Shown piece by piece: positions 28,370 to 37,360 of a stretch of 64,000 nucleotides of DNA. A program made the position numbers and the translations under genes. Numbering within the stretch: the first letter of the stretch is position 1; each line of letters opens with the position of its first letter. The notes under the pieces are model-generated. The model saw only the letters and a list, made by a program, of their open reading frames with translations. It searched no databases and was not told the DNA's origin. The DNA is from Gammaproteobacteria bacterium (lineage in GTDB: Bacteria; Pseudomonadota; Gammaproteobacteria; Pseudomonadales; Cellvibrionaceae), in NCBI GenBank assembly GCA_021151835.1, contig JAGKWO010000021.1:39710-103709 (forward strand). Reading direction: 5' to 3'.

Positions 28370-28426
28370 AAAAAACCACCGCACCCGTTGAGGTTTTCCC
28401 ATGCTTATTGGGAAAGGGTGCAGTGG
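28370..28426 (-). terminator. Minus-strand rho-independent terminator
   Basis: GGGTGCAGTGG (28416-28426) pairs with CCACCGCACCC (28376-28386) with one wobble, extended by an inner TTTCCC/GGGAAA stem, and followed on the minus strand by TTTTTTATTAT. Confidence 0.75.
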
Positions 28427-28704
28427 TAAAAGTGGCTCACTACCGGCATCAGGTGTGGCTGAACGACCTGGGCTGGAAATGAGTCATTGGAAGCAAGTGA
28501 GCAACCGGACACAAGGGTTACCGCTGGGGAGAAGTAACCCCGATGCCCAGGGTGCCCACTTAAACACGTCACAAACCGCTGAGCTACCACAACAGGGCGG
28601 TGAATTCAGTTGTTTGCGTGTTAATGGCTGTGTGGGCGGCCATTAACTGCACTGGCCTATGTGGGTAAACCAGTGCTTACAGCAACTACCTCTGCCTGGT
28701 GTTC
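28370..28704 (-). ncRNA. Candidate structured RNA or structured 3' region ending in a terminator
   Basis: The 435-base gap 28270-28704 has no supported gene. On the minus strand it carries a chain of stems: 28670-28676 with 28649-28655 (seven pairs), 28639-28647 with 28620-28628 (nine pairs), 28534-28540 with 28515-28521 (seven pairs), 28496-28502 with 28435-28441 enclosing 28466-28470 with 28450-28454. It ends in a long terminator stem (28426-28416 with 28386-28376, inner stem 28415-28410 with 28400-28395) and six T at 28375-28370. It directly follows an 83-residue gene on the same strand, so it may be an independent small RNA or that gene's long 3' UTR. It does not match 6S, tmRNA, RNase P, SRP or a riboswitch that I know. 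Confidence 0.42.
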
Positions 28705-28956
28705 CTATTCCGTGGCGGGGGTGGCTTTGCTGTTCAGGGTTACAGGCTTTTCATAAGTGAAAGGCTGTAATAATTCATCCGGCTTGCCTTTGCAGGCTTT
28801 GGCCAATAATTCGCGGCGCTGGGCCAGCAACAGGCCTATGGCTTCGCTGTGTTGCTCATCAATACCGGGAATATTTTCTTCAATTAATTGGGTGATATTG
28901 GCGGCCAGCTCCAGATACTTATCGTGCTCTTCTGCGACTTTTCTATCTTCAAACAT
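28705..28956 (-). CDS. Conserved-looking 83-residue protein of unknown function
   Basis: 83 residues, acidic, mostly helical (KYLELAANITQLIEENIPG, HSEAIGLLLAQRRELLAKACKG), one cysteine, Pro- and Thr-rich tail, no signal peptide or membrane helix. I recognise no family. It is divergent from the decarboxylase gene with only 43 bases between starts. A strongly structured stretch and terminator follow its stop codon. The sequence composition looks coding (clean acidic/basic alternation, no rare codons clustered), but a longer plus-strand frame also crosses this region, so some doubt remains. Confidence 0.6.
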   Translation of the reverse strand: MFEDRKVAEEHDKYLELAANITQLIEENIPGIDEQHSEAIGLLLAQRRELLAKACKGKPDELLQPFTYEKPVTLNSKATPATE

Positions 28957-28999
28957 ACTGCCATCCCGATCACATAGCCATACGGCGACTATTTACCGC

Positions 29000-30727
29000 A
29001 TGAAAAATACACCATTCACTGTTGCAGATTATTTACTCACTCGCCTTAAACAACTGGGAGTGACAGATATTTTTCAGATCCCCGGCGATTACGTCAAACA
29101 TTTCACCCAGGCACTGGAAAATTTTGATGGAATAAAAACGATTGGTGCAATAAATGAACTGGATGCAGCCTACGCTGCTGATGCATACGGACGAACGCGC
29201 GGGTTAGGAGCTGTGTCATTGCAGTATGGCGTAAGCACTTTCAGTGCATTAAATGCGATTGCCGGTGCATATGTTGAATTCAGTCCGGTAGTGGTTATTA
29301 GTGCATGTCCCGGTGCGGACATGCGCAACCAAACGGATATGTATGGCATGGTCTTCCATCATTCCACAGGCGACCTTCATGCAGATCAAAATGTGTTTAG
29401 CAATGTTACTGTCGCCGCTGAGACCTTGAGTACGTCTGCCGGCGCAGCAGAAAAAATAGATAATTTATTGATCGCTGCTATTACCCATAAACGTCCGGTT
29501 TATATCGCCTGTTATAAAGAAGTGTGGGGCGAGCCTTGTCCAAAACCTTCCATCAAACCGTTGCAGCCCACCATGATAAAAAGTGATCCGCTGGCGCTGG
29601 AAAATGCTGTGGCCTTAGCCTGGACACAAATTGTCGCCGCAAAAAATCCGCTGATTTTGGCCGGTGTTGAATTATTGCGTCACGGGCTTGCTGATCTGCT
29701 GCAAAAAATCATTGCGGAAAGTGGCTTTCTCTACACTACCACTACCCTCGGTAAAACCGTGCTTGATGAAAAAGGGAAAACATTTATCGGTACCTATTCC
29801 GATCAAGCGTCATATACGAGCGTGATTAATACTGTTGCGGAATCCGATTGTATTTTGTCGTTGGGTACTATTCTTACCGATGATTATTTATGGTTGATGG
29901 AAAATAAATATCCACAAATGATCCAGGCTTCGACCGGGCAATTGCGCGTTGGTTATTTTAAATATGACGCAGTAACCATGAAGGATTTTATGGAGGCTTT
30001 GCTGGCACGTTTTATAAAAGCAAAAAATTATCCTTTATCTGTCACTGCCCCGGCGTTGCCAGTTTATCCCGAGCCCTGGGTCTCCAATTCCGATCCGCAA
30101 TGGAATCTGCAGCCTGAAGTAATCACCTATAACCGTTTTTTCCAGCACTCAATGAAATTTCTGCACGACAGCAAAATGCTCGATGACATTGTTATGGTGC
30201 TGGGGGTAAGTAGTTCGTTATATGTGGCCACTAACGCAACAGGAATGAAGCAGGGAAGTTTTATCGGATCTGCTGCCTGGCAATGCATTGGTTTTGAAAC
30301 CGGTGCGGCGTCCGGTGCACAACTTGGTAGTGGCAAGCGTGCATGGACGATTGCTGGCGATGGTGGTTTTATGATGGTGTGCCAATCGCTTTCTACATTG
30401 GCGCGCAATAATTTAAACGCAGTGATTTTTGTCATGAGTAACGGCGTTTATGCGATTGAACAGGTGTATGTGGATATGGATGCGTTCAAACCCGGTCCAC
30501 AACATACATTTGACTCGTTCGATATTCTGCCGCAATGGGATTATATGGCACTGGCCAAAGCTTTTGGCGCACAAGGTTTTCGTGTGGCAACTGTGAGCGA
30601 ATTGAATGCAGCTCTACCAAAAATAAAAAAAATAGCGAATCAACCGGTGCTGGTTGAAGTTGTGATTCCGCAAAAAGATTTACCGCAACAAATGGCGCGG
30701 CTCGGCAACGAAATATTGCCGGTTTAA
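29000..30727 (+). CDS. Thiamine-diphosphate 2-oxoacid decarboxylase (pyruvate/indolepyruvate decarboxylase family)
   Basis: 575 residues. The ATG at 29000 begins the canonical FTVADYLLTRLKQLGVTDIFQIPGDY; the open frame further upstream runs antisense through the 83-residue gene. Catalytic features: Asp in PGDY, the TPP-activating Glu in NELDAAYAADAYGR, the adjacent His pair in FHHSTG, the TPP/Mg motif GDGGFMM...NN and the Glu in NGVYAIEQ. It decarboxylates a 2-oxoacid to the aldehyde; His-His and Glu at these positions mark the PDC/IPDC branch rather than acetolactate synthase. It precedes an L-amino-acid oxidase gene by 45 bases, so the likely substrate is the oxoacid that enzyme makes. Confidence 0.88.
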   Translation: MKNTPFTVADYLLTRLKQLGVTDIFQIPGDYVKHFTQALENFDGIKTIGAINELDAAYAADAYGRTRGLGAVSLQYGVSTFSALNAIAGAYVEFSPVVVISACPGADMRNQTDMYGMVFHHSTGDLHADQNVFSNVTVAAETLSTSAGAAEKIDNLLIAAITHKRPVYIACYKEVWGEPCPKPSIKPLQPTMIKSDPLALENAVALAWTQIVAAKNPLILAGVELLRHGLADLLQKIIAESGFLYTTTTLGKTVLDEKGKTFIGTYSDQASYTSVINTVAESDCILSLGTILTDDYLWLMENKYPQMIQASTGQLRVGYFKYDAVTMKDFMEALLARFIKAKNYPLSVTAPALPVYPEPWVSNSDPQWNLQPEVITYNRFFQHSMKFLHDSKMLDDIVMVLGVSSSLYVATNATGMKQGSFIGSAAWQCIGFETGAASGAQLGSGKRAWTIAGDGGFMMVCQSLSTLARNNLNAVIFVMSNGVYAIEQVYVDMDAFKPGPQHTFDSFDILPQWDYMALAKAFGAQGFRVATVSELNAALPKIKKIANQPVLVEVVIPQKDLPQQMARLGNEILPV

Positions 30728-30772
30728 CAATCCCTTTCTGCATGATTGATTTTCTCCCAAGGAGCGATTTGT

Positions 30773-32779
30773 ATGAGCAATAAAACCTATTCCATTTTTG
30801 GTGCTGGTGCGGCTGGTTTATACACCGCGTGGCGCTTATTGGATGGCACCGCCAAAAATGAAAAATCCAAAGCAAAAAAACTGGCTAAGGGCGATGTCCT
30901 GGAATTGTATGACTGGGGGCAATATGATTTTTCCAAAGCCCATTCCGGCACTCGTGCCGCAGGTGCGCGTATCTGTACCTGGCACTATAAAAATGAAAAA
31001 AACCAATCCTACCTTGAGTTGGGCGGAATGCGTTATTCGTACTGGGATAAAAATATCAAAGATACCAAACATGCTACTGCCCCGGGGCACCGTTTGGTTA
31101 CGACAGTTATCCAGCAGCTTGACCTTGAAAAATATTCTGTGCCCTTCAATGAATCCGTTAATCCCTTGTATTACTTGCGATCCAAAAATTTCTTTTTGAA
31201 CGATATAACTTCACAAAACCCTGCACCCTATAACGTAGACCACTACGGTGCAGCCGCCTCGCCGGATACCGGTTTTTCAATAGTAGAAGGCCTTGCGGTC
31301 CTCAGCAGCAATTCATGGCCGCAAACGCGCCGCCAGTGGGATGATTTTTATCAGGAAGGAAAAATCCTTGTGGAGACCGGTGATAAGTCGGTCTACCAAA
31401 AAGGTGATAAATTAAAAGACATCGGCTATTGGAATTTAATGTACGACCAATTGGGTTCGGAAGGTTTTAATTACGCCGCCGACGGTAACGGTTATAGTTC
31501 CAATGTTATCAACTGGAATTCTGCATACGCATTCCAGGCCAATAATGAATTCACGCCGGGCAACCAATATAAAACCATCACCATTGGTTACTCTGGTATG
31601 TTCAATGCACTTTTTGATGCAATTGTTAAATTAGCAAAAGCACAGGGAGTAAATTTCTGTTATTACCCCAACCGCCGCTTGCATTCAATTATTGCGCGCG
31701 GAAAAACCATTCATTACAGCATTGCGACGCGTGAAAACCCGTGGCAAAAATCTGAATCAAAAACAACCGATGCTGCATGGCTGGCAATGCCGCGGCATGC
31801 ACTTGAACAGGTTGCCAATGGTTCGCGCTTTGAACAGCAAGAGGGGTTAGATGTATTAAACCATCGCCAGGTACAGTTGTATCTTGAATCAGCCATCATG
31901 CAGCCATCCTATAAAGTTGGTATGTTTTTTAATACTTGCTGGTGGGCACCGGACGCCAGTAATCCGCCTGCTTATGCTCCGCAACTAACTGGCTATGAAG
32001 TTACGGCCAAGGTCGTTGCACAAATGAAAGCCGAGGGTTTTCCTAAAAATTATTTGACAGCATTAAATAAATTGGTCGGTAATGCCTATGCCGATTCTGC
32101 GTCGTTAATTGCTGCAGTGGAGCAGCAAATCCGGGAGCGATTAACCTATAAGCAAGAGCAGGCATTGTTGGCGGCAGCATTGAATTATACGATCGGTCCA
32201 AGTGTTACAGACACTCCCATTCGCCAGGTTGTTTATTTCGGTAATAATGCCAGCGATCCAAACGCTGCTCCTGTTTATGGTTTGCTTGCCAGCTATGACG
32301 ATGAGGTTTATACAACCTTCTGGAAAGAGCTGGAATTGGAACCAAATGAACAGCAAAAAATCCCTACCAATGAAAATGTGCAACCATTAATCGGACCTCG
32401 CACAGTGCCGGCGCGCATGGTGAAGATGTTGCGCAAACAATTGGCCGAAGTTCATTTTGGACCCAACTCGGATTATTCAATGGTGCCCGAGCCGCTGGAA
32501 GCCAAATACATGGATTGGTCCTTGCCGCCTTTTAATGCGGGTTATCACGCATGGGCATCGCATTTTGCGATCGATGATGTGCAACAAAAAATCCGCAAGC
32601 CTTCGCAATTGATTGAGGGGGCTGATGCCGCGATTTTTATTGTTGGTGAGGCCTACTCGAATGATCAGGCCTGGGTTGAAGGCGCTTATTGCACAGCAGA
32701 ATCCGTTTTGAATGATTTCTTTGGCATAGAGCCGATTATTGATAATAAGGAGTATCCATTTATTGCATCGGCTAAATAA
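30773..32779 (+). CDS. Flavin L-amino-acid/monoamine oxidase
   Basis: 668 residues from the ATG at 30773, with AAGGAG eight bases upstream. N-terminal dinucleotide fold YSIFGAGAAGLYTAWRLL; the substrate-contact block LELGGMRY of L-amino-acid oxidases; a long insert-rich middle; and the FAD C-terminal motif GEAYSNDQAWVEGAYCTAESVL. There is no signal peptide, so it acts in the cytoplasm, oxidising an amino acid (or amine) to the oxoacid with release of ammonia and hydrogen peroxide. Several aromatic residues near the active site and the neighbouring decarboxylase point to an aromatic substrate such as tryptophan or phenylalanine (inference). It is longer than typical 500-residue family members. 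Confidence 0.85.
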   Translation: MSNKTYSIFGAGAAGLYTAWRLLDGTAKNEKSKAKKLAKGDVLELYDWGQYDFSKAHSGTRAAGARICTWHYKNEKNQSYLELGGMRYSYWDKNIKDTKHATAPGHRLVTTVIQQLDLEKYSVPFNESVNPLYYLRSKNFFLNDITSQNPAPYNVDHYGAAASPDTGFSIVEGLAVLSSNSWPQTRRQWDDFYQEGKILVETGDKSVYQKGDKLKDIGYWNLMYDQLGSEGFNYAADGNGYSSNVINWNSAYAFQANNEFTPGNQYKTITIGYSGMFNALFDAIVKLAKAQGVNFCYYPNRRLHSIIARGKTIHYSIATRENPWQKSESKTTDAAWLAMPRHALEQVANGSRFEQQEGLDVLNHRQVQLYLESAIMQPSYKVGMFFNTCWWAPDASNPPAYAPQLTGYEVTAKVVAQMKAEGFPKNYLTALNKLVGNAYADSASLIAAVEQQIRERLTYKQEQALLAAALNYTIGPSVTDTPIRQVVYFGNNASDPNAAPVYGLLASYDDEVYTTFWKELELEPNEQQKIPTNENVQPLIGPRTVPARMVKMLRKQLAEVHFGPNSDYSMVPEPLEAKYMDWSLPPFNAGYHAWASHFAIDDVQQKIRKPSQLIEGADAAIFIVGEAYSNDQAWVEGAYCTAESVLNDFFGIEPIIDNKEYPFIASAK

Positions 32780-32835
32780 AAATAAATAGCGTGGTGTCGG
32801 GTTGATGTTGAAATGCGTAAATTATTTTTTGCAAA

Positions 32836-33822
32836 TTAGAAGTTCACCCCGGCACCCAATACATAGCTGCTGTCTTTAATCGTCCCGAGCTGATAGCGGG
32901 TTTCGTTGTAATCATATTTGAGTGAAAGATGGATGTTGTGGCTGAGGTAATAGCGCAAGCCACTGCTGGTATTGGCGATAAAGTCTATAACCTGGATGGT
33001 TGGAAACGCGATGCGCGAATCGGAAAATGCTTCCAGCTTGTCACCAAACCAGAATTGCTCATAGTCGAGTGCCGCCGCCCATGCGCCCAGCTCCAGCTCG
33101 GCTACGTCCGCATTAAACCAGAAACGATTGTAGGCAAAAATCAGATCGAGTTTATCTTTACCTTCGCCCCACAGGCGATAACCCGGCCCTAAGCCCAGAT
33201 ACCAATATTGGCTGGTAACATCGACACCTTCTTCGCGATAGGTCGTATCTGTACGCAGTAACCAATGGGTATCAAATAAATAATCCAGCGTGTAATTCAG
33301 TTCGAGCGTATCTTCGGTGACATGATGGTATTCCTTGTCGCGTTTTGACTCTGTCTTGAACGCATGTCGCCAGTGTCTGGACTCCAGGTTTAATTCAGTA
33401 TTGATATGCAGTTGTTCTTTGCGATTGTTATCGTTATCGACATCCAGTGATGTTTCCAGGAGGCCGGATTTTTGCCAGGTTTTTTGTGCCGGTTTAAAAG
33501 CCAGTTCATTAATAGGAATGTTTTTTCCATCGACTGATACATGGCCGGGCTTATCGCTGACATGGATGATCGCGTGTCGTTCTTTCAGGTTAATTTGCCA
33601 GTGCGCATTTTTTTCCGTGTGGAAACTTTTTATTGCTTCAACTTTCAGTGATAAAGTTCCGGCGTAATCAGTGTTAATTTTCAATGTTTCAGTATTAAGC
33701 TCAGTGATGGTCCCACTGATTTGATCGCCATTAGTAAGTAATACCTGATCAGCCAGCGCTAACTCACACAGGCCGATACTGCCGATTAAAAAAAGCGAGG
33801 TTGTTATTCTGCTTTTTTGCAC
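32836..33822 (-). CDS. DUF481 outer-membrane beta-barrel protein (YdiY-like)
   Basis: 328 residues. Signal peptide to about residue 24 (ALADQ). Residues 25-75 form an SH3-like segment (VLLTNGDQISGTITELN) seen before DUF481 barrels. The rest alternates hydrophobic strands and ends LGAGVNF, with a C-terminal Phe as expected for outer-membrane barrels. Its start overlaps the end of the upstream lysozyme-inhibitor gene by 19 bases, so the pair is translated together. The family's biochemical role is unknown; some members are salt-induced. Confidence 0.85.
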   Translation of the reverse strand: MQKSRITTSLFLIGSIGLCELALADQVLLTNGDQISGTITELNTETLKINTDYAGTLSLKVEAIKSFHTEKNAHWQINLKERHAIIHVSDKPGHVSVDGKNIPINELAFKPAQKTWQKSGLLETSLDVDNDNNRKEQLHINTELNLESRHWRHAFKTESKRDKEYHHVTEDTLELNYTLDYLFDTHWLLRTDTTYREEGVDVTSQYWYLGLGPGYRLWGEGKDKLDLIFAYNRFWFNADVAELELGAWAAALDYEQFWFGDKLEAFSDSRIAFPTIQVIDFIANTSSGLRYYLSHNIHLSLKYDYNETRYQLGTIKDSSYVLGAGVNF

Positions 33823-34556
33823 ACAAACTCCGGTGTGTTATAGCCCCATACAACACGGGCTTCACCCTGGTGCTCCCAAAAACTTTCGTTGCGCCCGATA
33901 TATTTCGCACCACTGGCGGCAATCGCTGAATACATCAGGGATGTGGAATCGCCATAGTTGGCAATAAGCGTGGGAATGTCACTTTGATAAAAGGTTACAG
34001 TTAATTGCCCGGTGGTTGAGCTATTGCACCCAAAGTGGATTGGTCCGCTGTGTTCTACCAATTGATAAACAGCTTGCAGTTCGCTGATGCGGCGTTCGTA
34101 TTCGGTTTTCACACACTGTTTTTTATCGTCGGATTTCCAGCATTCATCGCGACCTTTAAGCCAGCCGTGTTGTTCGGCTTGGAGCAAGGTCGCTTGCTCG
34201 TTGACTGCTTTCTTGCTTGCGGCGGAATAAGTGGTGGCGAGGTGATTAGCCAATACCGCCAGCTCCGGCGTGGTACAAACCAATTGCTCAATACTGCCGT
34301 CGGCATGGTTGCATGATGGGACAGGGCGGGGTTGGGTGTAATCGATGCTGTGGTCGCAACTGCCGTCTTTTTCGCAATCATTAATCCCATCGTTATCGGC
34401 ATCCCAACTGGAATGCATTTGTTTTGCTGCTGGTTCTATCGTAGCAGGGGGGCTTGCAGGTGCCGATGTGGTGGTGCTATCACGTTGCGGGTTGCAGGCG
34501 TTCAAGCTGCCCAATGCAACAAGTATGAAAAACAAGGTTGGTTTGGTGTGCATCAT
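33804..34556 (-). CDS. Lipoprotein fusing LprI (DUF1311) and MliC lysozyme-inhibitor domains
   Basis: 250 residues. Lipoprotein signal with Cys21 (LGSLNAC). A Pro/Thr linker and a calcium-binding-like stretch DADNDGINDCEKDGSCD (about residues 52-68) follow. An LprI/DUF1311 domain occupies about residues 86-165 (WLKGRDECWKSDDKKQCV...YERRISELQ), and a C-terminal MliC domain spans about 172-250 with the conserved Cys pair (FGCNSS and EFVCKK) and YWE-like loop. Both domain types inhibit lysozymes, so the protein likely guards peptidoglycan against host or predator lysozyme in the periplasm. Three domains in one chain is unusual. Confidence 0.85.
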   Translation of the reverse strand: MMHTKPTLFFILVALGSLNACNPQRDSTTTSAPASPPATIEPAAKQMHSSWDADNDGINDCEKDGSCDHSIDYTQPRPVPSCNHADGSIEQLVCTTPELAVLANHLATTYSAASKKAVNEQATLLQAEQHGWLKGRDECWKSDDKKQCVKTEYERRISELQAVYQLVEHSGPIHFGCNSSTTGQLTVTFYQSDIPTLIANYGDSTSLMYSAIAASGAKYIGRNESFWEHQGEARVVWGYNTPEFVCKKAE

Positions 34557-34648
34557 AATTCTCCCGGTTTCAAATGCGGACGGGTGTTGTGCCTGAGTAT
34601 ACCAGCCGTAGATAATGCCACATCTTTTTGCCCGCGCAGGATTTGCCC

Positions 34649-36271
34649 GTGTCTGATTTGCCCAATCCCCCTGAGAACAACCCTCCGTCGAGTCCTGCTT
34701 CTGAATCGCCAGCCAAGCCCAAAAGCCTGTTGCGCTCGAGCTTGCTCACCGGCTCCATGACCATGACTTCGCGCGTGCTGGGACTGGTGCGCGACATTGT
34801 GCTCGCCAGCGTTTTAGGTGCCGGTGGTGCTATGGATGCTTTTGCAATCGCGCAAAAAATCCCGAATTTTTTTCGTCGCTTGTTTTCCGAGGGTGCCTTT
34901 TCGCAGGCATTTATTCCGGTGCTGGCCGAATACAAAGAGAAGGGCGGGCGTGACGCAGTGAAGGAACTGATTGACCGGGTGGCGGGTTGCCTGGGGTCAA
35001 TTTTGCTGTTGTTTACGTTGTTGGGAATTGTGGGGGCTGCGGGCTTTGCCTACATATTCGGGTTTGGTTATGCCGACGAGCCTGAAAAGTTTTCCCTGCT
35101 GGTTGATCTGGTGCGCATCACCTTTCCCTATTTGATGTTGATTTCGCTCACCGGCTTTGCCGGAGCGATACTTAACAGTTATGACCGCTTTGCCATACCG
35201 GCAGTGACGCCGGTATTCCTCAATATTTTTATGATTGCCGCCGCTTTGTTGGTGGCGGATTTCTTTCCCAATCCCGCTTATGCGCTGGCCTGGAGCATCC
35301 TTGTTGCGGGTGTTTTTTCCCTGCTATTCCAACTGCCTTTTTTACAGCAGATCCATTTGCTGCCATCCGCCAAACTGGATTGGTCGCACCCCGGCGTTAA
35401 ACGTATCCTGGTGCTCATGACACCAGCGCTGTTCGGTGTTTCGGTGAGCCAGTTAAACCTGTTGCTTGATTCGATTATCGCCACCCTGCTGGGCGATGGT
35501 GCTGTGAGCTGGTTATTCTATTCGGACCGCCTGGTGGAATTGCCCTTGGGCGTATTCGGTGTGGCGATTGCCACGGTAATTATGCCGGGCTTATCGCGTT
35601 TGAGCGCTGCGCAATCCGCGCAGAAATTCAGCGATATGCTCGATTGGGCGATTCGCTTTGTGGTGCTGATTGCCTTGCCGGCAACCCTGGCGCTCGTCAT
35701 TCTGGCCGAGCCTATCCTGTTTACCCTGTTCTATCACGGCGAGATGAAACTGTCGGACATACTGATGTCCACTTACAGTTTGAAAGCTTACGCACTGGGT
35801 TTGTTTGCCTTCATGCTGATCAAGGTGCTGGTACCTGGCTTCTTTGCGCGGCAGGACATGAAAACCCCGGTGCGCACCGGGATAATCGCGATTTTTGCCA
35901 ATATCCTGATGAAACCGCTGGTGGTAATTCCGCTCGCTGTATGGTGGGGATTGGGGCATGTCGGGCTGGCGCTCACCACGGCGCTGGCGGCTTATGTAAA
36001 CGCCTATTTACTGTATCGTGGCCTGCGCCATGCCGGCGTTTACAATCCTGCCACCACATGGCCCCGGTTATGGTTGCGGTACGGCGCGGCCAACCTGGCT
36101 ATGGTTGCCGTGTTGCTTGGCATCCTCCATTTCTGGACCGGGTGGGCAGAATGGCACCTGCTGGACCGGGTTATTCGCCTTGCAGTCATTTGTATTGCAG
36201 GACTGCTAGCCTATCTAGCCGGGTTACTCGCCGTAGGTATCCGTTTGCGCGATTTCAAGGCCCATCACTAA
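34649..36271 (+). CDS. murJ: Lipid II flippase MurJ
   Basis: 540 residues from a GTG at 34649 (AGGA eight bases upstream); a TTG at 34628 is also open, so the start is approximate. Residues 1-30 are a Pro/Ser-rich cytoplasmic tail not seen in E. coli MurJ. Fourteen helices of the MOP fold follow; the conserved first-helix arginines lie in MTSRVLGLVRDIVLA, with SEGAFSQAFIPVLAEY after it. It flips lipid II across the inner membrane for peptidoglycan synthesis. It opens the conserved murJ-ribF-ileS-lspA-fkpB-ispH block. Confidence 0.93.
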   Translation: MSDLPNPPENNPPSSPASESPAKPKSLLRSSLLTGSMTMTSRVLGLVRDIVLASVLGAGGAMDAFAIAQKIPNFFRRLFSEGAFSQAFIPVLAEYKEKGGRDAVKELIDRVAGCLGSILLLFTLLGIVGAAGFAYIFGFGYADEPEKFSLLVDLVRITFPYLMLISLTGFAGAILNSYDRFAIPAVTPVFLNIFMIAAALLVADFFPNPAYALAWSILVAGVFSLLFQLPFLQQIHLLPSAKLDWSHPGVKRILVLMTPALFGVSVSQLNLLLDSIIATLLGDGAVSWLFYSDRLVELPLGVFGVAIATVIMPGLSRLSAAQSAQKFSDMLDWAIRFVVLIALPATLALVILAEPILFTLFYHGEMKLSDILMSTYSLKAYALGLFAFMLIKVLVPGFFARQDMKTPVRTGIIAIFANILMKPLVVIPLAVWWGLGHVGLALTTALAAYVNAYLLYRGLRHAGVYNPATTWPRLWLRYGAANLAMVAVLLGILHFWTGWAEWHLLDRVIRLAVICIAGLLAYLAGLLAVGIRLRDFKAHH

Positions 36272-36368
36272 CTGCCCTCATTTCCCTTCTGCCCTAGGCT
36301 CAGGTGCTGCTGCTCCTGTATACTGCCGGCCTCATTTTCCAGGCGATTGATTGGGGGCAGTACACAGC

Positions 36369-37322
36369 GTGAATCGGGCGGCACATGCGTTTATTCGCGG
36401 GTTGCATAACCTGCGCCCCTGGCACCGGGGCTGTGTGGCAACCATAGGTTCTTTCGATGGTGTGCACCTTGGCCACCGGGCGATACTGCGCCAGTTGCTG
36501 GCGGTGGCGCGCCAGCATCAACTACCTGCTGTTGTAATCATCTTTGAACCCCAGCCCCACGAGTTTTTTTCCGGCGACAAAGCCCCGGCGCGCTTGATGC
36601 GCTTGCGCGAAAAAATCCAGGCATTGATGGCGGCCGGTGTGGAGCGGGTGTTCTGCCTGCAATTCAATGCGCAATTACGCAATTTGTCGGCCGAGGAATT
36701 TATCGAAAAAATTCTGCTGGATGGTTTGGGGATCAAGCATCTGGTGGTGGGCGATGACTTCCGTTTTGGTTGTGATCGCCGCGGTAATTTTGCGCTCTTG
36801 CAAGCCGTGGGCGCCGAGCGCGGATTTGACGTTACTGATACCTGCACCCTGGAGGTTGATGGTGTGCGGGTCAGCAGCACGCGCATTCGCCAGCTGCTGG
36901 AGCAAGGTGATTTCGCCGGCGTTGAAAAATTGCTGGGCCGCCCTTATAGCATCAGCGGTCGCATTGTTTACGGGCAGCAGCTGGGGCGCAAATTGGGCGT
37001 GCCGACAGCAAATGTTCATTTGCGCCGTTACAAATCACCGCTACACGGTGTATTCACCGTCACCGTTACATTTGCTGATGGCAGCGTGCATAACGGTGTG
37101 GCCAATGTCGGTGTGCGACCAACCGTAAACGGCGTTAAAAAACCGCTGCTCGAAGTGCACATATTTGATTTTTCCCGCACCGTTTACGGTGCAATGATTG
37201 ATGTCGCCTTTCACACCAAATTGCGCGATGAACAAAAATTCAATTCACTGGATGAATTGCAAGCGCAACTGCAAACGGATATAGCCCAGGCCAGGCAATT
37301 TTTTGCTGCAAGTGCCCAATAA
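36369..37322 (+). CDS. ribF: Bifunctional riboflavin kinase/FAD synthetase
   Basis: 317 residues. Start taken as the GTG at 36369 so the protein begins MNRAAHAFIRGLHNLRPWHRG, as in relatives; TTG 36351 is an alternative. The FAD synthetase half has TIGSFDGVHLGHRAIL and SSTRIRQLLEQGDF; the C-terminal half is the riboflavin kinase (GRKLGVPTANVHL and a VGVRPTV block). It makes FMN and FAD from riboflavin and ATP. It sits between murJ and ileS, as in most gammaproteobacteria. Confidence 0.93.
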   Translation: MNRAAHAFIRGLHNLRPWHRGCVATIGSFDGVHLGHRAILRQLLAVARQHQLPAVVIIFEPQPHEFFSGDKAPARLMRLREKIQALMAAGVERVFCLQFNAQLRNLSAEEFIEKILLDGLGIKHLVVGDDFRFGCDRRGNFALLQAVGAERGFDVTDTCTLEVDGVRVSSTRIRQLLEQGDFAGVEKLLGRPYSISGRIVYGQQLGRKLGVPTANVHLRRYKSPLHGVFTVTVTFADGSVHNGVANVGVRPTVNGVKKPLLEVHIFDFSRTVYGAMIDVAFHTKLRDEQKFNSLDELQAQLQTDIAQARQFFAASAQ

Positions 37323-37360
37323 TTTTCTTATTAATTTGTTAACAAAGTTGACCGTGAATC

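Noticed and set aside
28560..28610. A tRNA-like D-arm word (GTGGTAGCTCAG on the minus strand) with a T-arm-like stem nearby
   Set aside because: No matching acceptor stem, no canonical T-loop (TTCRA) and no anticodon arm can be formed, so it is not a tRNA gene.
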